This document shows, piece by piece, positions 1-7,969 of a DNA stretch of 32,290 nt. Source of the stretch: an uncultured Spirochaetales bacterium (GTDB taxonomy: Bacteria > Spirochaetota > Spirochaetia > Sphaerochaetales > Sphaerochaetaceae). Where the stretch lies: the NCBI GenBank assembly GCA_934271365.1, contig CAKQRI010000023.1, positions 1-32,290 of the forward strand, read 5' to 3'. Each line of letters begins with the position of its first letter. The stretch's first letter is position 1. A program made the translations under genes and the position numbers. A model generated the notes under the pieces. It did no database searches and was not told the origin of the DNA. It saw only the letters and a program-made list of their open reading frames with translations.

Positions 1-1
1 G

Positions 2-202
2 GAGATTGAAATGGGATATACATTCAAGGACCTGCTCAACCAGAGCTGGAATGAAGGACTTGCTGAGGGCGAGGCTAGAGGCGAGGCCCGAGGAGAAGCA
101 AAAGCTAAAAACGAGATGCTGGAGGCATTCAGGAAGCTTGGAGTTTCTGAGGATATCATCAGCAAGGCTGCAGCGGCCGGTAAGGCTAATACAGCTATTT
201 GA
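2..202 (+). CDS. C-terminal end of an Rpn-type PD-(D/E)XK nuclease/transposase (cut by window edge)
   Basis: The reading frame is already open at the first base, so this is the 3' end of a longer gene. An internal ATG at 11 is not the real start: the residues around it (EIEMGYTFKDLLNQSWNEG) match the same internal stretch of the full-length Rpn-type gene at 31078-31914 almost exactly. Visible parts are a charged, coiled run of EGEARGEA-like repeats and the closing motif LRKLGVSE/FRKLGVSE-DIISKA that all three Rpn-type proteins of this window share. The nuclease domain lies outside the window. Family members are associated with RecA-independent recombination in E. coli (Rpn); here only the relationship is seen. 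Confidence 0.85.
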   Translation, partial: EIEMGYTFKDLLNQSWNEGLAEGEARGEARGEAKAKNEMLEAFRKLGVSEDIISKAAAAGKANTAI

Positions 203-227
203 TTGTTTCTTTATTTCTGATTTTGAG

Positions 228-257
228 GCAATAAGAAGAGGAGAGCTTATTGCTTTT
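228..257 (+). terminator. Rho-independent terminator after the Rpn-type tail
   Basis: Inverted repeat GCAATAAG (228-235) / CTTATTGC (246-253) with a 10-base purine-rich loop, followed by TTTT. It begins 26 bases after the stop of the partial gene. Confidence 0.6.
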
Positions 258-294
258 CAGATTATTATTCAAATGATGTTTGTAAAAATTGCTA

Positions 295-1113
295 CTAACA
301 GGTATGGTAAATCTTTCCTAGAATGAAAAGTACAAGCCTGTCTGGAAGGAATCTAAGAAGGAATGTCAGTGCTTTGTAGTTTCCTCCAACTACTGTGCGT
401 ACAGGTGGATTATCTTTCTTTATGATTCTTATTACAGCATTGGCTATGACTTCTGGCCCTTTTCCTGAGAGTTCATCATGCTCTATCTGCTGTATTGCTT
501 TTGCATAGAAAGGTTTGTAAGGAGAATTATCAGGCATTGCATTCTTTCTTTTTGCTGTAAATCCTGTATGCAGATCTCCAGGCTCTATGATAGCTGTAAT
601 AAGGCCAAAAGGCTTTGCTTCTATTCTCAGAGCTTCATAATAGGCTTCTAATGCATACTTCGTGCTGCTATAGTGTGATTGATAAGGGAGAGGCACTCTG
701 CCTGCTACAGATGAGATTGCTATTATTAATGATTTCTCATGTTTTCTTAGAATCATAGATGCAAGCTTTGTTAAGAGAATAGAACCGAAATAATTTGTTT
801 CAAATTGTGCTCTTATAAGTGATATGTCACTATCTTCAGCAGGACCGGCAATGCCAAACCCAGCAGCTTGTATAAGAAGTGCGAAGTCCCCTATTTCTGA
901 TAATACCCTTATTATTGAGCTTTCATCTGTGATATCCATTTTACGGAATATAATTTTGCCATTTCCTATCTTCTCTTCTTTTTCTTCGGCATGGCGTGAT
1001 ACGCCATAAACTGTATACCCATTATTTGCTAAGGCTATTGCAATTTTTTCTCCGATTCCGCTTGTTGCACCTGTCACCAGAGCTGTTTTTCCATAGAGAT
1101 ATTTCTCTTTCAT
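295..1113 (-). CDS. Short-chain dehydrogenase/reductase (SDR) family oxidoreductase
   Basis: A 272-residue classical SDR, predicted cytosolic and NAD(P)-dependent. The N-terminal cofactor motif TGATSGIG lies at about residues 14-21, an AAGFG segment replaces the usual NNAG, a catalytic Ser lies in AISSVAGR, and the YSSTK active-site motif (YxxxK) follows. The C-terminal third is typical of the 'classical' group with a short hydrophobic tail (LVLFILGKIYHTC). Substrate cannot be told. The start codon has no convincing Shine-Dalgarno sequence and follows by one base the stop of a truncated upstream frame (1115-1219), which suggests it was once translationally coupled to a gene now mostly lost. 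Confidence 0.9.
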   Translation of the reverse strand: MKEKYLYGKTALVTGATSGIGEKIAIALANNGYTVYGVSRHAEEKEEKIGNGKIIFRKMDITDESSIIRVLSEIGDFALLIQAAGFGIAGPAEDSDISLIRAQFETNYFGSILLTKLASMILRKHEKSLIIAISSVAGRVPLPYQSHYSSTKYALEAYYEALRIEAKPFGLITAIIEPGDLHTGFTAKRKNAMPDNSPYKPFYAKAIQQIEHDELSGKGPEVIANAVIRIIKKDNPPVRTVVGGNYKALTFLLRFLPDRLVLFILGKIYHTC

Positions 1114-1114
1114 G

Positions 1115-1219
1115 TTATTGATGATAATCTTCTGCTATTTTATTTGCTATATTGATGACAAGATTGGCCGCATAAGCAGATTCTTTCGGTAGACCATATA
1201 CACAGACGGCTTTTATTAA
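1115..1219 (-). pseudogene. Remnant of the 3' end of a gene upstream of the SDR
   Basis: On the minus strand 34 codons are open and end with TAA one base before the SDR start codon. The translation contains VCVYGLPKESAYAANLVINI and ends NKIAEDYHQ, which reads like genuine protein (amphipathic, balanced composition). There is no start codon, and a TAA lies in frame at 1220-1222. I do not recognise the family. It is best explained as the tail of a former operon partner of the SDR, but could be chance. Confidence 0.35.
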
Positions 1220-1234
1220 TTAGACTTTCTCATT

Positions 1235-2740
1235 ATGAAGAAGATTATACTGGCTTTTTTTATTGCCTTGCTTTTGCTTATATCATGCAATAAGGAAGAA
1301 ACTGAAAAGATAATCAATGTTGCAGTCTCTCAAGAACCTCCAACTCTGGATGTGATGGCAAATACATCTCTGATCAGCCGTGTGATTGCTGTTGGGAATA
1401 TATATGAAAAACTTCTGATAATGGATTGTGAAGGTAATATCCAGACGGAACTTGCGGAAAGCTATTCGTTATCTGATGATTCTCATAAGCTGTCATTCAG
1501 ACTTCGTGAAAACATCATATTCCATGATGGCACAGCACTTGATAATGAAGATGCGATGCTATCAATGAATAGATGGCTTGATATGTATAAAGCAGCCTCT
1601 GATCTTGCAGGAGGTGCAAGGTTTTATTTAATAGATGGAGGAATAGAGATGCATTCTGCTTCTTCTCTCTCTTTCCTTCCTGCTCTGATAGCATCTTCTC
1701 CTCAGTCTGCTGTGATAATGCCATCTGAGGTAATAAATGGACTTAAAGCTGGAGAACTGGTGACAGAATTCATTGGCACTGGCCCATATATGATTAAAGA
1801 ATGGACGGCAGGAGAGAAAATAGAGCTTGATGCTTTTGCTGGTTATTCTCCATATAAAGATAAAGGGAAAAGCAGGGTAAATGGCCTTATCTATTATTTC
1901 GTTCCAGATTCAGTCACAAGGTCTCTTGGCATGCTGAGCGGGACTTATGATTTTGCAAATGATGTTATGAGTGAGGACCGGGCACTATATAAGAGGCCAG
2001 GTTCCCATGTTGAGGTGCTTGAAGGCTCAGAGTCAGGATCTATTGGCATCATATTCAATAAGAAAGAAGGGATAGGAAGAGATTTATCATTCAGAAAGGC
2101 TGTATCATTAGCACTTGATAGGGCAAAGCTGATGAAGGCATGCTATGGTGAATATGGCTGGAGCATACATAGTGATTATATGGAAAAAGAGCAGACTTTC
2201 AGTGTTCCAGATGAGAATCCATATAATGGACCAGATAGATTACATGCAGCAAGGCTTTTGGAAGAAAGCTCCTATGATGGAAGGAAAGTAAGAATACTCA
2301 CATCCAATAATTCTAATATGGATAAGCTGGCAATCTCTCTTGCTGATGATCTCTCATCAATAGGCATTGAATACGAGCTTGTGATCCTTGACTGGGCTTC
2401 AATGATGGCAAGACGTTCAGATAGCACTTGCTGGGATATTCTCATATCTGCATATTCAACTGTTCCGCTTCCGCAGATGAAGCTTTATCTTTCTCCTTCA
2501 TATCCTGGATGGATAGATGAAGATGAAGAGGGGCTTGTGATAATGGCAGAAATGAATGAATCAGGACCGGATGATGGTATTGCCCTATGGGAAAAAGCAC
2601 AGAATGCATTATGGAATTCTGTTCCTGTAATCATCCCTGGCCACTATACAACAGCTTATGCAAAACGTGATGAGATATCGGATGTTATAATAAATAATGG
2701 ATTCTATTTCTGGAATGCAGATAAGAAGGAAAAGCTTTGA
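1235..2740 (+). CDS. ABC transporter substrate-binding lipoprotein, family 5 (peptide/nickel type)
   Basis: A 501-residue extracytoplasmic binding protein. A lipoprotein signal peptide is clear: charged MKK, hydrophobic FFIALLLLI, then lipobox LISC with Cys at about residue 18. The mature part has family 5 (OppA/DppA/NikA) hallmarks: an early VAVSQEPPTLD segment, a mid motif LAESYSLSDD followed by FRLRENIIFHDGTALDNEDA, and a C-terminal domain with conserved FRKAVSLALDR. It is the first gene of a three-gene set with two permeases. Whether the ligand is peptide, nickel or something else cannot be read from the sequence. Its stop overlaps the TTG start of the next gene by four bases, so the genes are translationally coupled. 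Confidence 0.93.
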   Translation: MKKIILAFFIALLLLISCNKEETEKIINVAVSQEPPTLDVMANTSLISRVIAVGNIYEKLLIMDCEGNIQTELAESYSLSDDSHKLSFRLRENIIFHDGTALDNEDAMLSMNRWLDMYKAASDLAGGARFYLIDGGIEMHSASSLSFLPALIASSPQSAVIMPSEVINGLKAGELVTEFIGTGPYMIKEWTAGEKIELDAFAGYSPYKDKGKSRVNGLIYYFVPDSVTRSLGMLSGTYDFANDVMSEDRALYKRPGSHVEVLEGSESGSIGIIFNKKEGIGRDLSFRKAVSLALDRAKLMKACYGEYGWSIHSDYMEKEQTFSVPDENPYNGPDRLHAARLLEESSYDGRKVRILTSNNSNMDKLAISLADDLSSIGIEYELVILDWASMMARRSDSTCWDILISAYSTVPLPQMKLYLSPSYPGWIDEDEEGLVIMAEMNESGPDDGIALWEKAQNALWNSVPVIIPGHYTTAYAKRDEISDVIINNGFYFWNADKKEKL

Positions 2741-3678
2741 GAAGATATCTTTTTTATAGGATTCTTTCAGTGATTATCACAATACTTGCTGCATCTGTCT
2801 TTGTGTTTTCAATGATGGAGATGACAGAAGGTGATATTACATCATACCTATTTGGAGAAGAGGTCTCTTCTGATGTAATCCAGGATTATAGAGGAAGTGG
2901 CGAAGAGTCTTTTCTGCATCGGTATTGCATATTTCTCAGGTCTTTCATTTCTCTGAAGTGGGGAAAGAGTGCAAATGGAAGGGATATCAAGGATCTTATC
3001 TTCTCAAGACTTCCGGTAACCATATCCCTCACGCTTTATTCTCTGTTCATTTCTATCATTATTGTATTCCCATTGTCTTTCAGAGCAGTTCTGAAAAAGA
3101 ATTCAAAGAGCAGATGCATCTTATCATTTATATCCATAATCGGGTATTCACTGCCATCATTTCTTATTGCTTTCATTCTTGTCGTTCTATTTGCAGTTGT
3201 CCTAAAATTATTCCCTATTGCTGGTTATAGTCCATTAAAATCTGGTATATTTGCACATTCTAGGTCATTGTTTTTACCTTCTGTTACGATTGCAGTAGTA
3301 CAGAGCTCTCTATATTCCAGAATGTTTCTGGCCTCACTTAATGAGAACCTTAATGCGGATTATTCTATATCTTCAAAAGCTTGGGGCCTTAGTGATAAAG
3401 AGGTGCTTTTCAAAGAAGCTCTGAAGCCGTCGATGACTGTGATGATTGCACTTGTATTCCAGGGTCTGGCATCAGGAATAGCCGGATCGGCTGTCATAGA
3501 GAATATATTTGCGCTTCCTGGTCTCGGCTCTCTTCTGGTCTCTGCCGCATTATCCCGTGATACAATGCTGCTTGGTATTTCGTTGTTATTTCTCTCTGCT
3601 GTGATATCTCTGCTTTTTATTGTATCTGAAATCATGCTTCTATTTGCAGATCCTAGAGCAAGGAGGCAATATGCGTAA
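2737..3678 (+). CDS. ABC transporter permease (DppB/NikB type)
   Basis: A 313-residue inner-membrane permease of the BPD_transp_1 family. The start is TTG at 2737 (overlap TTGA with the preceding stop), supported by the purine run AAGAAGGAAAAG just upstream. It has an N-terminal transmembrane segment followed by a periplasmic portion, then the transmembrane core with the LPVTISLTLYS motif and the EAA-type loop ALKPSMTVMIALVFQGLASG..ENIFALPGLG that docks to the ATPase. It pairs with the next permease to form the membrane channel. No cognate ATPases (DppD/DppF or NikD/NikE) are in the window, so they must be shared or encoded elsewhere. Confidence 0.93.
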   Translation: MRRYLFYRILSVIITILAASVFVFSMMEMTEGDITSYLFGEEVSSDVIQDYRGSGEESFLHRYCIFLRSFISLKWGKSANGRDIKDLIFSRLPVTISLTLYSLFISIIIVFPLSFRAVLKKNSKSRCILSFISIIGYSLPSFLIAFILVVLFAVVLKLFPIAGYSPLKSGIFAHSRSLFLPSVTIAVVQSSLYSRMFLASLNENLNADYSISSKAWGLSDKEVLFKEALKPSMTVMIALVFQGLASGIAGSAVIENIFALPGLGSLLVSAALSRDTMLLGISLLFLSAVISLLFIVSEIMLLFADPRARRQYA

Positions 3679-4453
3679 GCTGAAAGCTGCATGTTCAGTT
3701 GTAATCATCATGCTTGTCATATCTGTATGCTTTGCATCACGCGGTGAGATTAATATGGCTCTGAGACTTGCTTCTCCAGATATCTCAAATCCATTTGGCT
3801 GTGATTCATTTGGCAGGTCCCTTCTTGCTCGGACATCTTATGGCTTTCTAGTGTCATTGTTAATCGGCGTATTATCTTCTGCTTTTGCAATAGGAATTTC
3901 GCTTCTGATTGCATTTGCCCTTATAAAAGCAGAAAGGCTTAGAATCCTCTTTCTTGCAATACTCGATAGCATAAAAGCTGTTCCGTCTATTGTTCTGGCT
4001 CTATTTCTTGCATCTATCTCAGGTCCTGGAATCATAAATGTGATTGCTGTTCTTGTGGTTTCATTCGTTCCGAGTGTATCGCGTACATGCTGTTCTCTGA
4101 TGGATACGGCATATAGAGAGCCATTTGTAGAAGCCGCATATTCAGAAGGCGCAGGCGAAATCCGTGCTTTCTTCTGCCATGTGCTTCCACATATTATTTT
4201 TTATCTGAGGGAAGAGTTCGTATCCCTTGTCCTATCTTCGATGCTTATTGAATCATCGCTGTCTTTCATAGGTGCAGGAGTAGAGCTCAGCACCCCTTCA
4301 TTAGGCCTTATCCTGCAGGAGGCAAGGCCATATATGCTGACATATCCACACATGGCCATTTTCCCTTCTCTTGTTCTATTGCTTCTTACTTCCTCGCTGC
4401 TTCTGATCAACAGGGGATTAGCTGAGCTTGATCCTGCCTCTCATAGAGCGTAG
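3671..4453 (+). CDS. ABC transporter permease (DppC/NikC type)
   Basis: Second permease of the family 5 importer, about 260 residues. The frame is open upstream to 3620, but the start is taken at ATG 3671 because AAGGAGG lies just before it and the protein then begins MRKLKAACSVVIIML, a normal first membrane segment; this overlaps the previous gene by eight bases. DppC features: short N-terminal segment, NPFGCDSFGRSLLART (the family's HxLGTDxxGRD-like region), then five membrane helices with the loop EGAGEIRAFFCHVLPHI and SSLSFIGAGVE. Its 3' end overlaps recR, read from the other strand, by 36 bases. Confidence 0.92.
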   Translation: MRKLKAACSVVIIMLVISVCFASRGEINMALRLASPDISNPFGCDSFGRSLLARTSYGFLVSLLIGVLSSAFAIGISLLIAFALIKAERLRILFLAILDSIKAVPSIVLALFLASISGPGIINVIAVLVVSFVPSVSRTCCSLMDTAYREPFVEAAYSEGAGEIRAFFCHVLPHIIFYLREEFVSLVLSSMLIESSLSFIGAGVELSTPSLGLILQEARPYMLTYPHMAIFPSLVLLLLTSSLLLINRGLAELDPASHRA

Positions 4454-5008
4454 CAGTGTGAGTTTATCTGCATAGCCTAAATCTCCACCTATAGGGAGAC
4501 CTGAGGCAAGTCTTGAAATAGGTATATTCTTATTCTGGAGAATTCTCTTTATATATAAAGCTGTTGTATCACCCTCTTCAGTGGGATTCGTTGCAATTAT
4601 TATTTCCTTGAAATTGCCTTTCTCAACTCTATCGATAAGAGATGCGAACGAAAGTTTGTCTGGACCGATGCCATTGAGAGGATTTATAGCACCACCAAGT
4701 ACATGGAATAGACCATTATATATCCCTGCATCTGCTATTGTGAGCACATCCTGTGGCTGCTCTACTATACATAAGAGAGATTTATCCCGATCGGGGGAAG
4801 TGCAGTATATGCAATTGTCGCTCTCTGTGTAGGAACCACAGATTGGGCAAGGATGAATTCTATCCTTTATTGTCTCTATCGCGGATCCTAGAGCTCTGTT
4901 ATATTCGCTATCAGTTCTGATCAGATGATATGCAATCCTTGTTGCGGATTTTGCCCCCATTCCAGGAAGCTTTTTCAGAAGCCTGATCAGCTCATCTAGA
5001 GTTGTCAT
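4418..5008 (-). CDS. recR: Recombination protein RecR
   Basis: A 196-residue RecR, the usual length. An N-terminal helix-hairpin-helix (LKKLPGMGAKSATRIAYHL) is followed by a C4 zinc finger (Cys54, Cys57, Cys66, Cys69: CPICG...CIYC), the Toprim domain (LCIVEQPQDVLTIADAG; ATNPTEEGDTTALYI) and the conserved LASGLPIGGDLGYAD C-terminal motif. With RecO it loads RecA on gapped DNA. ATGA overlap (5005-5008) with ybaB; the order dnaX-ybaB-recR is conserved in many bacteria. Confidence 0.97.
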   Translation of the reverse strand: MTTLDELIRLLKKLPGMGAKSATRIAYHLIRTDSEYNRALGSAIETIKDRIHPCPICGSYTESDNCIYCTSPDRDKSLLCIVEQPQDVLTIADAGIYNGLFHVLGGAINPLNGIGPDKLSFASLIDRVEKGNFKEIIIATNPTEEGDTTALYIKRILQNKNIPISRLASGLPIGGDLGYADKLTLLRSMRGRIKLS

Positions 5009-5313
5009 ACCTTTATTCCCAGACCTTCTGCAGACCGTCTTGTATAAGCTTCAACCTCTCTGCGGATCTTATCTCCAGCATCATTCATAGCAGATATGAT
5101 CAGGACTTCAAGGGTTTCCTTCTCATTTTTGTCAATCATGATTTCATTGATGTTGATAGATAGTACTTTGAAGTTTCCATTCAGAGTGACTTCTACCATT
5201 CCAGCTCCAGCAGATCCTGTTGCTGTAATCTTCTCAATATCTTCTTTAACTGTCTTCATCCGGGCTTCTATCGAACCCATCTGCTTCATTAGATCGAATG
5301 GATTTATATTCAT
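5005..5313 (-). CDS. ybaB: YbaB/EbfC family nucleoid-associated protein
   Basis: A 102-residue protein of the YbaB/EbfC DNA-binding family (the Borrelia member is EbfC). It begins MNINPFDLMKQM, then a helical segment, the GMVEVTLNGNFKVLSININ beta region and the C-terminal helix with AMNDAGDKIRREVE. It acts as a homodimer that binds DNA. The start at 5313 is supported by GAGAGGA just upstream. This places its first 68 bases inside the end of dnaX, an unusually long overlap; a start at the Met at residue 9 would shorten it but would lose the conserved opening. Confidence 0.93.
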   Translation of the reverse strand: MNINPFDLMKQMGSIEARMKTVKEDIEKITATGSAGAGMVEVTLNGNFKVLSININEIMIDKNEKETLEVLIISAMNDAGDKIRREVEAYTRRSAEGLGIKV

Positions 5314-6967
5314 CTTTTATCCTCTCTTTTCCTGTTTCCTCATGGATTATCACATTGCCACCGAAGATGTTGCGGAGAATCTGCATTTCGCTTGAGATCT
5401 CTCCTTTATCCTCATTCTTTTCCTCTGTTCTTATCTGAACCTTATATTCAGATCCAGAAAGTTCTGAAATAGCATCTTCAATTGGCTTCGTGTTATCTTT
5501 TATTGTATTGTAGTCAAGAGTGCTGGCTATTGTGATTATGATATGTCCTAGGCTGTCTTCAGTAATAGCCTTTGCGCTTCCTACAACTCTCGAGTGCTTC
5601 TGAAATCCTTTTTCTTTGAGTCTGTCCTGTACTGATTGCAGTAGTTCAGGACCTATCTGAAAAGGGCTATCATCATTGCCTCCATTTTCTTCTTCAGCTT
5701 CTTCTGTTGTGTAAAGAGATGGGATAGGAGAAGGTGCGATATTCTTTTCCGGCTTTTCTTCTGTCCTATTATTCTCCAGCTCTACTACAGGAGTCTCTTT
5801 CTTCTTCTTTATTACAACATCGCCAGAAATTATACCTTCCTTCATCTCATCAAGTTTCTTGATGAGGCCTTCTGCTGTGACAAGGGATGGCAGGGAGGTC
5901 AACCTAGAGACTAATAGTTCTACCTCAAATCTTGGTGATATTGTGTATCTTATATCCTTATAAAGAGTTATGAATGACTTCAGAGCTGCTTCAAGCTGCT
6001 CTTTAGATAGAATTGAAACAAGATCTTCAGGAATATCAGATTGGGCAACACCTAGAAGATCTGTTCTTCTTATGCCACTCTTATAAAGCATCAGCGTTCT
6101 GAAGAATTCCGCAGTATCCTTTACAATTCGCTCTGCAGATACTCCATTATCAAAAAGTGAAGAGAGAGACTCCAATGCAGTCTTCACATCCCCAGAAACT
6201 GAGGCTCTGACGATATCTGCAATAGCAGAGAAACCAGCAAGATTGAGTCTTTCCTTTATCTTCTGAAGGGTTATGTGGTCAGATGAGAATGCCGCAACCT
6301 GATCAAAGAGCGTATAAGCATCACGCATTGATCCAGTGGCTTCCTTGCTGATCCAGAATAGGGCATCCTCATCAGCTTTTATCCCAAGATCATCAGCTGC
6401 GCTTTTAAGGCACTTCATGATAAGGTCCTGCCCAATCAGCTGGAATCTGAACTGCTGGCATCTTGATCTTATTGTTGCTGGTACTTTCTGCAGCTCTGTA
6501 GTTGCAAATATGAAAATTATGTACTCTGGAGGCTCTTCTATAGTCTTCAGAAGTGCATTGAAGGCTGATGTTGATAGCATATGCACTTCATCGATTATAT
6601 AGATTTTATATCTTGAGCTCTGAGGAGGAAATAACACTTCTTCCTTTATCGCTCTGATATCATTGACAGAAGTATTTGATGCACCATCAATTTCTATTAC
6701 GTCTGTGCTCACTCCTTCTGTGATTTCCCTGCATGATGGGCATACGCCACAAGGATGGGCGGTTGGTCCCTTCTCGCAGTTAAGTGCCTTTGCAAGAAGC
6801 CTTGCAGAGCTTGTCTTTCCTACTCCTCTTGGTCCGGAAAACAGATATGCATGAGCAATTCTGCCTTCTTTTATTGCATTCTCAAGTGTGGATACTACAA
6901 ACTCCTGACCTACAAGAGTCTCAAAATTCTGAGGTCGTTTCCTCGTTGCAGTTACTTCGTAAGCCAT
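5246..6967 (-). CDS. dnaX: DNA polymerase III subunit gamma/tau
   Basis: A 573-residue clamp-loader ATPase. Walker A GPRGVGKT at residues 45-52, zinc-module cysteines C64, C73, C76 and C79, Walker B IIDEVHML around 124-131, sensor 1 FATTELQKVP and the SRC motif (TIRSRCQQFRF) are all present. After about residue 370 follows a lysine/glutamate-rich linker and a small C-terminal domain, consistent with a tau-like form. A ribosome-binding sequence GGAGG precedes the ATG at 6967. Upstream on the same strand is the SRP RNA gene, the usual ffs-dnaX neighbourhood. The last 68 bases overlap ybaB. Confidence 0.97.
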   Translation of the reverse strand: MAYEVTATRKRPQNFETLVGQEFVVSTLENAIKEGRIAHAYLFSGPRGVGKTSSARLLAKALNCEKGPTAHPCGVCPSCREITEGVSTDVIEIDGASNTSVNDIRAIKEEVLFPPQSSRYKIYIIDEVHMLSTSAFNALLKTIEEPPEYIIFIFATTELQKVPATIRSRCQQFRFQLIGQDLIMKCLKSAADDLGIKADEDALFWISKEATGSMRDAYTLFDQVAAFSSDHITLQKIKERLNLAGFSAIADIVRASVSGDVKTALESLSSLFDNGVSAERIVKDTAEFFRTLMLYKSGIRRTDLLGVAQSDIPEDLVSILSKEQLEAALKSFITLYKDIRYTISPRFEVELLVSRLTSLPSLVTAEGLIKKLDEMKEGIISGDVVIKKKKETPVVELENNRTEEKPEKNIAPSPIPSLYTTEEAEEENGGNDDSPFQIGPELLQSVQDRLKEKGFQKHSRVVGSAKAITEDSLGHIIITIASTLDYNTIKDNTKPIEDAISELSGSEYKVQIRTEEKNEDKGEISSEMQILRNIFGGNVIIHEETGKERIKDEYKSIRSNEADGFDRSPDEDS

Positions 6968-7027
6968 TTTGCCTCCAGCATAAATATAGCATATATTGTA
7001 TGAGCCAAGAAGGTAGCGAGAGATAAA

Positions 7028-7132
7028 AACAGCAGCAAATGGTCCTGGTCACATACAAATTCCTCTGACCGCTGCTACATTCCTGTCCTGGCGGGGTTGG
7101 GAGGCATGTATTGCCTGGTATCTGCTGCTGAT
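7028..7132 (-). ncRNA. ffs: Signal recognition particle RNA (bacterial small type)
   Basis: The minus strand carries the SRP domain IV signature: AACCCCGCCAGGaCaGGAA followed by tGtAGCAGCGGTcAG, the symmetric/asymmetric loop region that binds Ffh. The ends pair: CAGCAGCA near the 5' end (about 7123-7130) with TGCTGCTG near the 3' end (7030-7037), and TTTTT follows the 3' strand. About 100 nt, the small 4.5S-like form. It lies immediately upstream of dnaX, a classic position for this gene. Exact ends are estimated from the pairing. Confidence 0.88.
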
Positions 7133-7234
7133 AGAGAAGGGAGGGAGTTGCACTCTCCTTATACTGCTCTTTCTCTCTTTGACTTTAATTTTAATATCAT
7201 CTTTTTTAAGTAATTACAAGATAGCGGGTATAAT

Positions 7235-7846
7235 TTAAAGATACTGAGATGAATATAGAATCAGCTTGCTTCTGTCTCTTATCTCTATATTCCGTCCGCT
7301 TTTTGCGATTATCCCATCTTTCTGCATCAGTAAAAGCTCTCTGAAGAGAGTTGCTCTGCTTATCCCAAGGCTTGATGCGAGCTCATCTCTCGTTCTGGAG
7401 ATCATATAGCTTCCGCTGAGAAGTGCAGAAGCGATTCTGCTCTTAGCCGTTGGTGCTGAAAGCTTCTCTATTCTATCTAGCAGAAACTGCAGTTTTCTGT
7501 TGATTGTCTGGCAGTATAGAGTCATTGAATCGATATCTTCCATAAGCTTTTTTCTGAATACTTCCTTTCTTATCATGAATAGTGTGCAGTCTTCATTGCA
7601 TTCCAGCACGGTTTTGAGATTATCCTCAATGAATAGGTTTGATATTCCGAATATATCGCCTTCTTTCAGCTTTGATATCAGAACTCTCTTGTCATCTGCT
7701 ATCTGGCTCATCACATTGATTGATCCGCTCATGACAGCTGTGACGAAACGCGCAGAGCTATAAGAGTCATCAACAAGAGAGCCTTTTTTCAGCTCTAAGC
7801 AGAAACCATCATCTGTGTTTATTTTGTATGCAGTTAAGAAGTCCAT
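7235..7846 (-). CDS. Crp/Fnr family transcriptional regulator
   Basis: A 203-residue one-component regulator. The N-terminal half is a cyclic-nucleotide-binding-like beta roll (VMSGSINVMSQIADDKRVLISKL, KEGDIFGISNLFIED), followed by the long dimer helix and a C-terminal winged helix-turn-helix (RTRDELASSLGISRATLFRELLLMQKDGII). No N-terminal cysteine cluster as in Fnr is present, so an oxygen-sensing iron-sulfur cluster is not supported; the ligand is unknown. It is divergent from the GTPase operon at 7970, and a GTTAG-N6-CTAAC operator (7858-7873) lies only 11 bases upstream of its ATG, implying control by the DtxR-type repressor. Confidence 0.9.
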   Translation of the reverse strand: MDFLTAYKINTDDGFCLELKKGSLVDDSYSSARFVTAVMSGSINVMSQIADDKRVLISKLKEGDIFGISNLFIEDNLKTVLECNEDCTLFMIRKEVFRKKLMEDIDSMTLYCQTINRKLQFLLDRIEKLSAPTAKSRIASALLSGSYMISRTRDELASSLGISRATLFRELLLMQKDGIIAKSGRNIEIRDRSKLILYSSQYL

Positions 7847-7857
7847 AATATTATCAA

Positions 7858-7873
7858 GTTAGAAAAGACTAAC
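7858..7873. promoter_or_regulatory. Putative DtxR-type operator (perfect 5-6-5 palindrome)
   Basis: GTTAG-AAAAGA-CTAAC, the same arms and spacing as the two operators in front of feoA. It lies 11 bases upstream of the Crp/Fnr start codon, close enough to block its transcription. Confidence 0.6.
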
Positions 7874-7950
7874 CTGATGCTTAGTTTAATAGCAAAAAAG
7901 AGTTGATTTCAATAATTTTCTGTCTCATATAAGACTGTTTTTCAGATTGG

Positions 7951-7966
7951 GTTATATTAGACTAAC
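7951..7966. promoter_or_regulatory. Putative DtxR-type operator overlapping the GTPase operon start
   Basis: GTTAT-ATTAGA-CTAAC, one mismatch to the GTTAG-N6-CTAAC consensus. It ends three bases before the ATG at 7970 and covers a TATATT that could serve as the -10 element, so a bound repressor would shut the operon. Confidence 0.5.
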
Positions 7967-7969
7967 TGT

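Noticed and set aside
5790..5830. Possible programmed frameshift in dnaX (lysine-rich KKKK stretch)
   Set aside because: The codons read AAG AAG AAG AAA rather than an A-AAA-AAG type slippery heptamer, and no stem-loop stands out after it.
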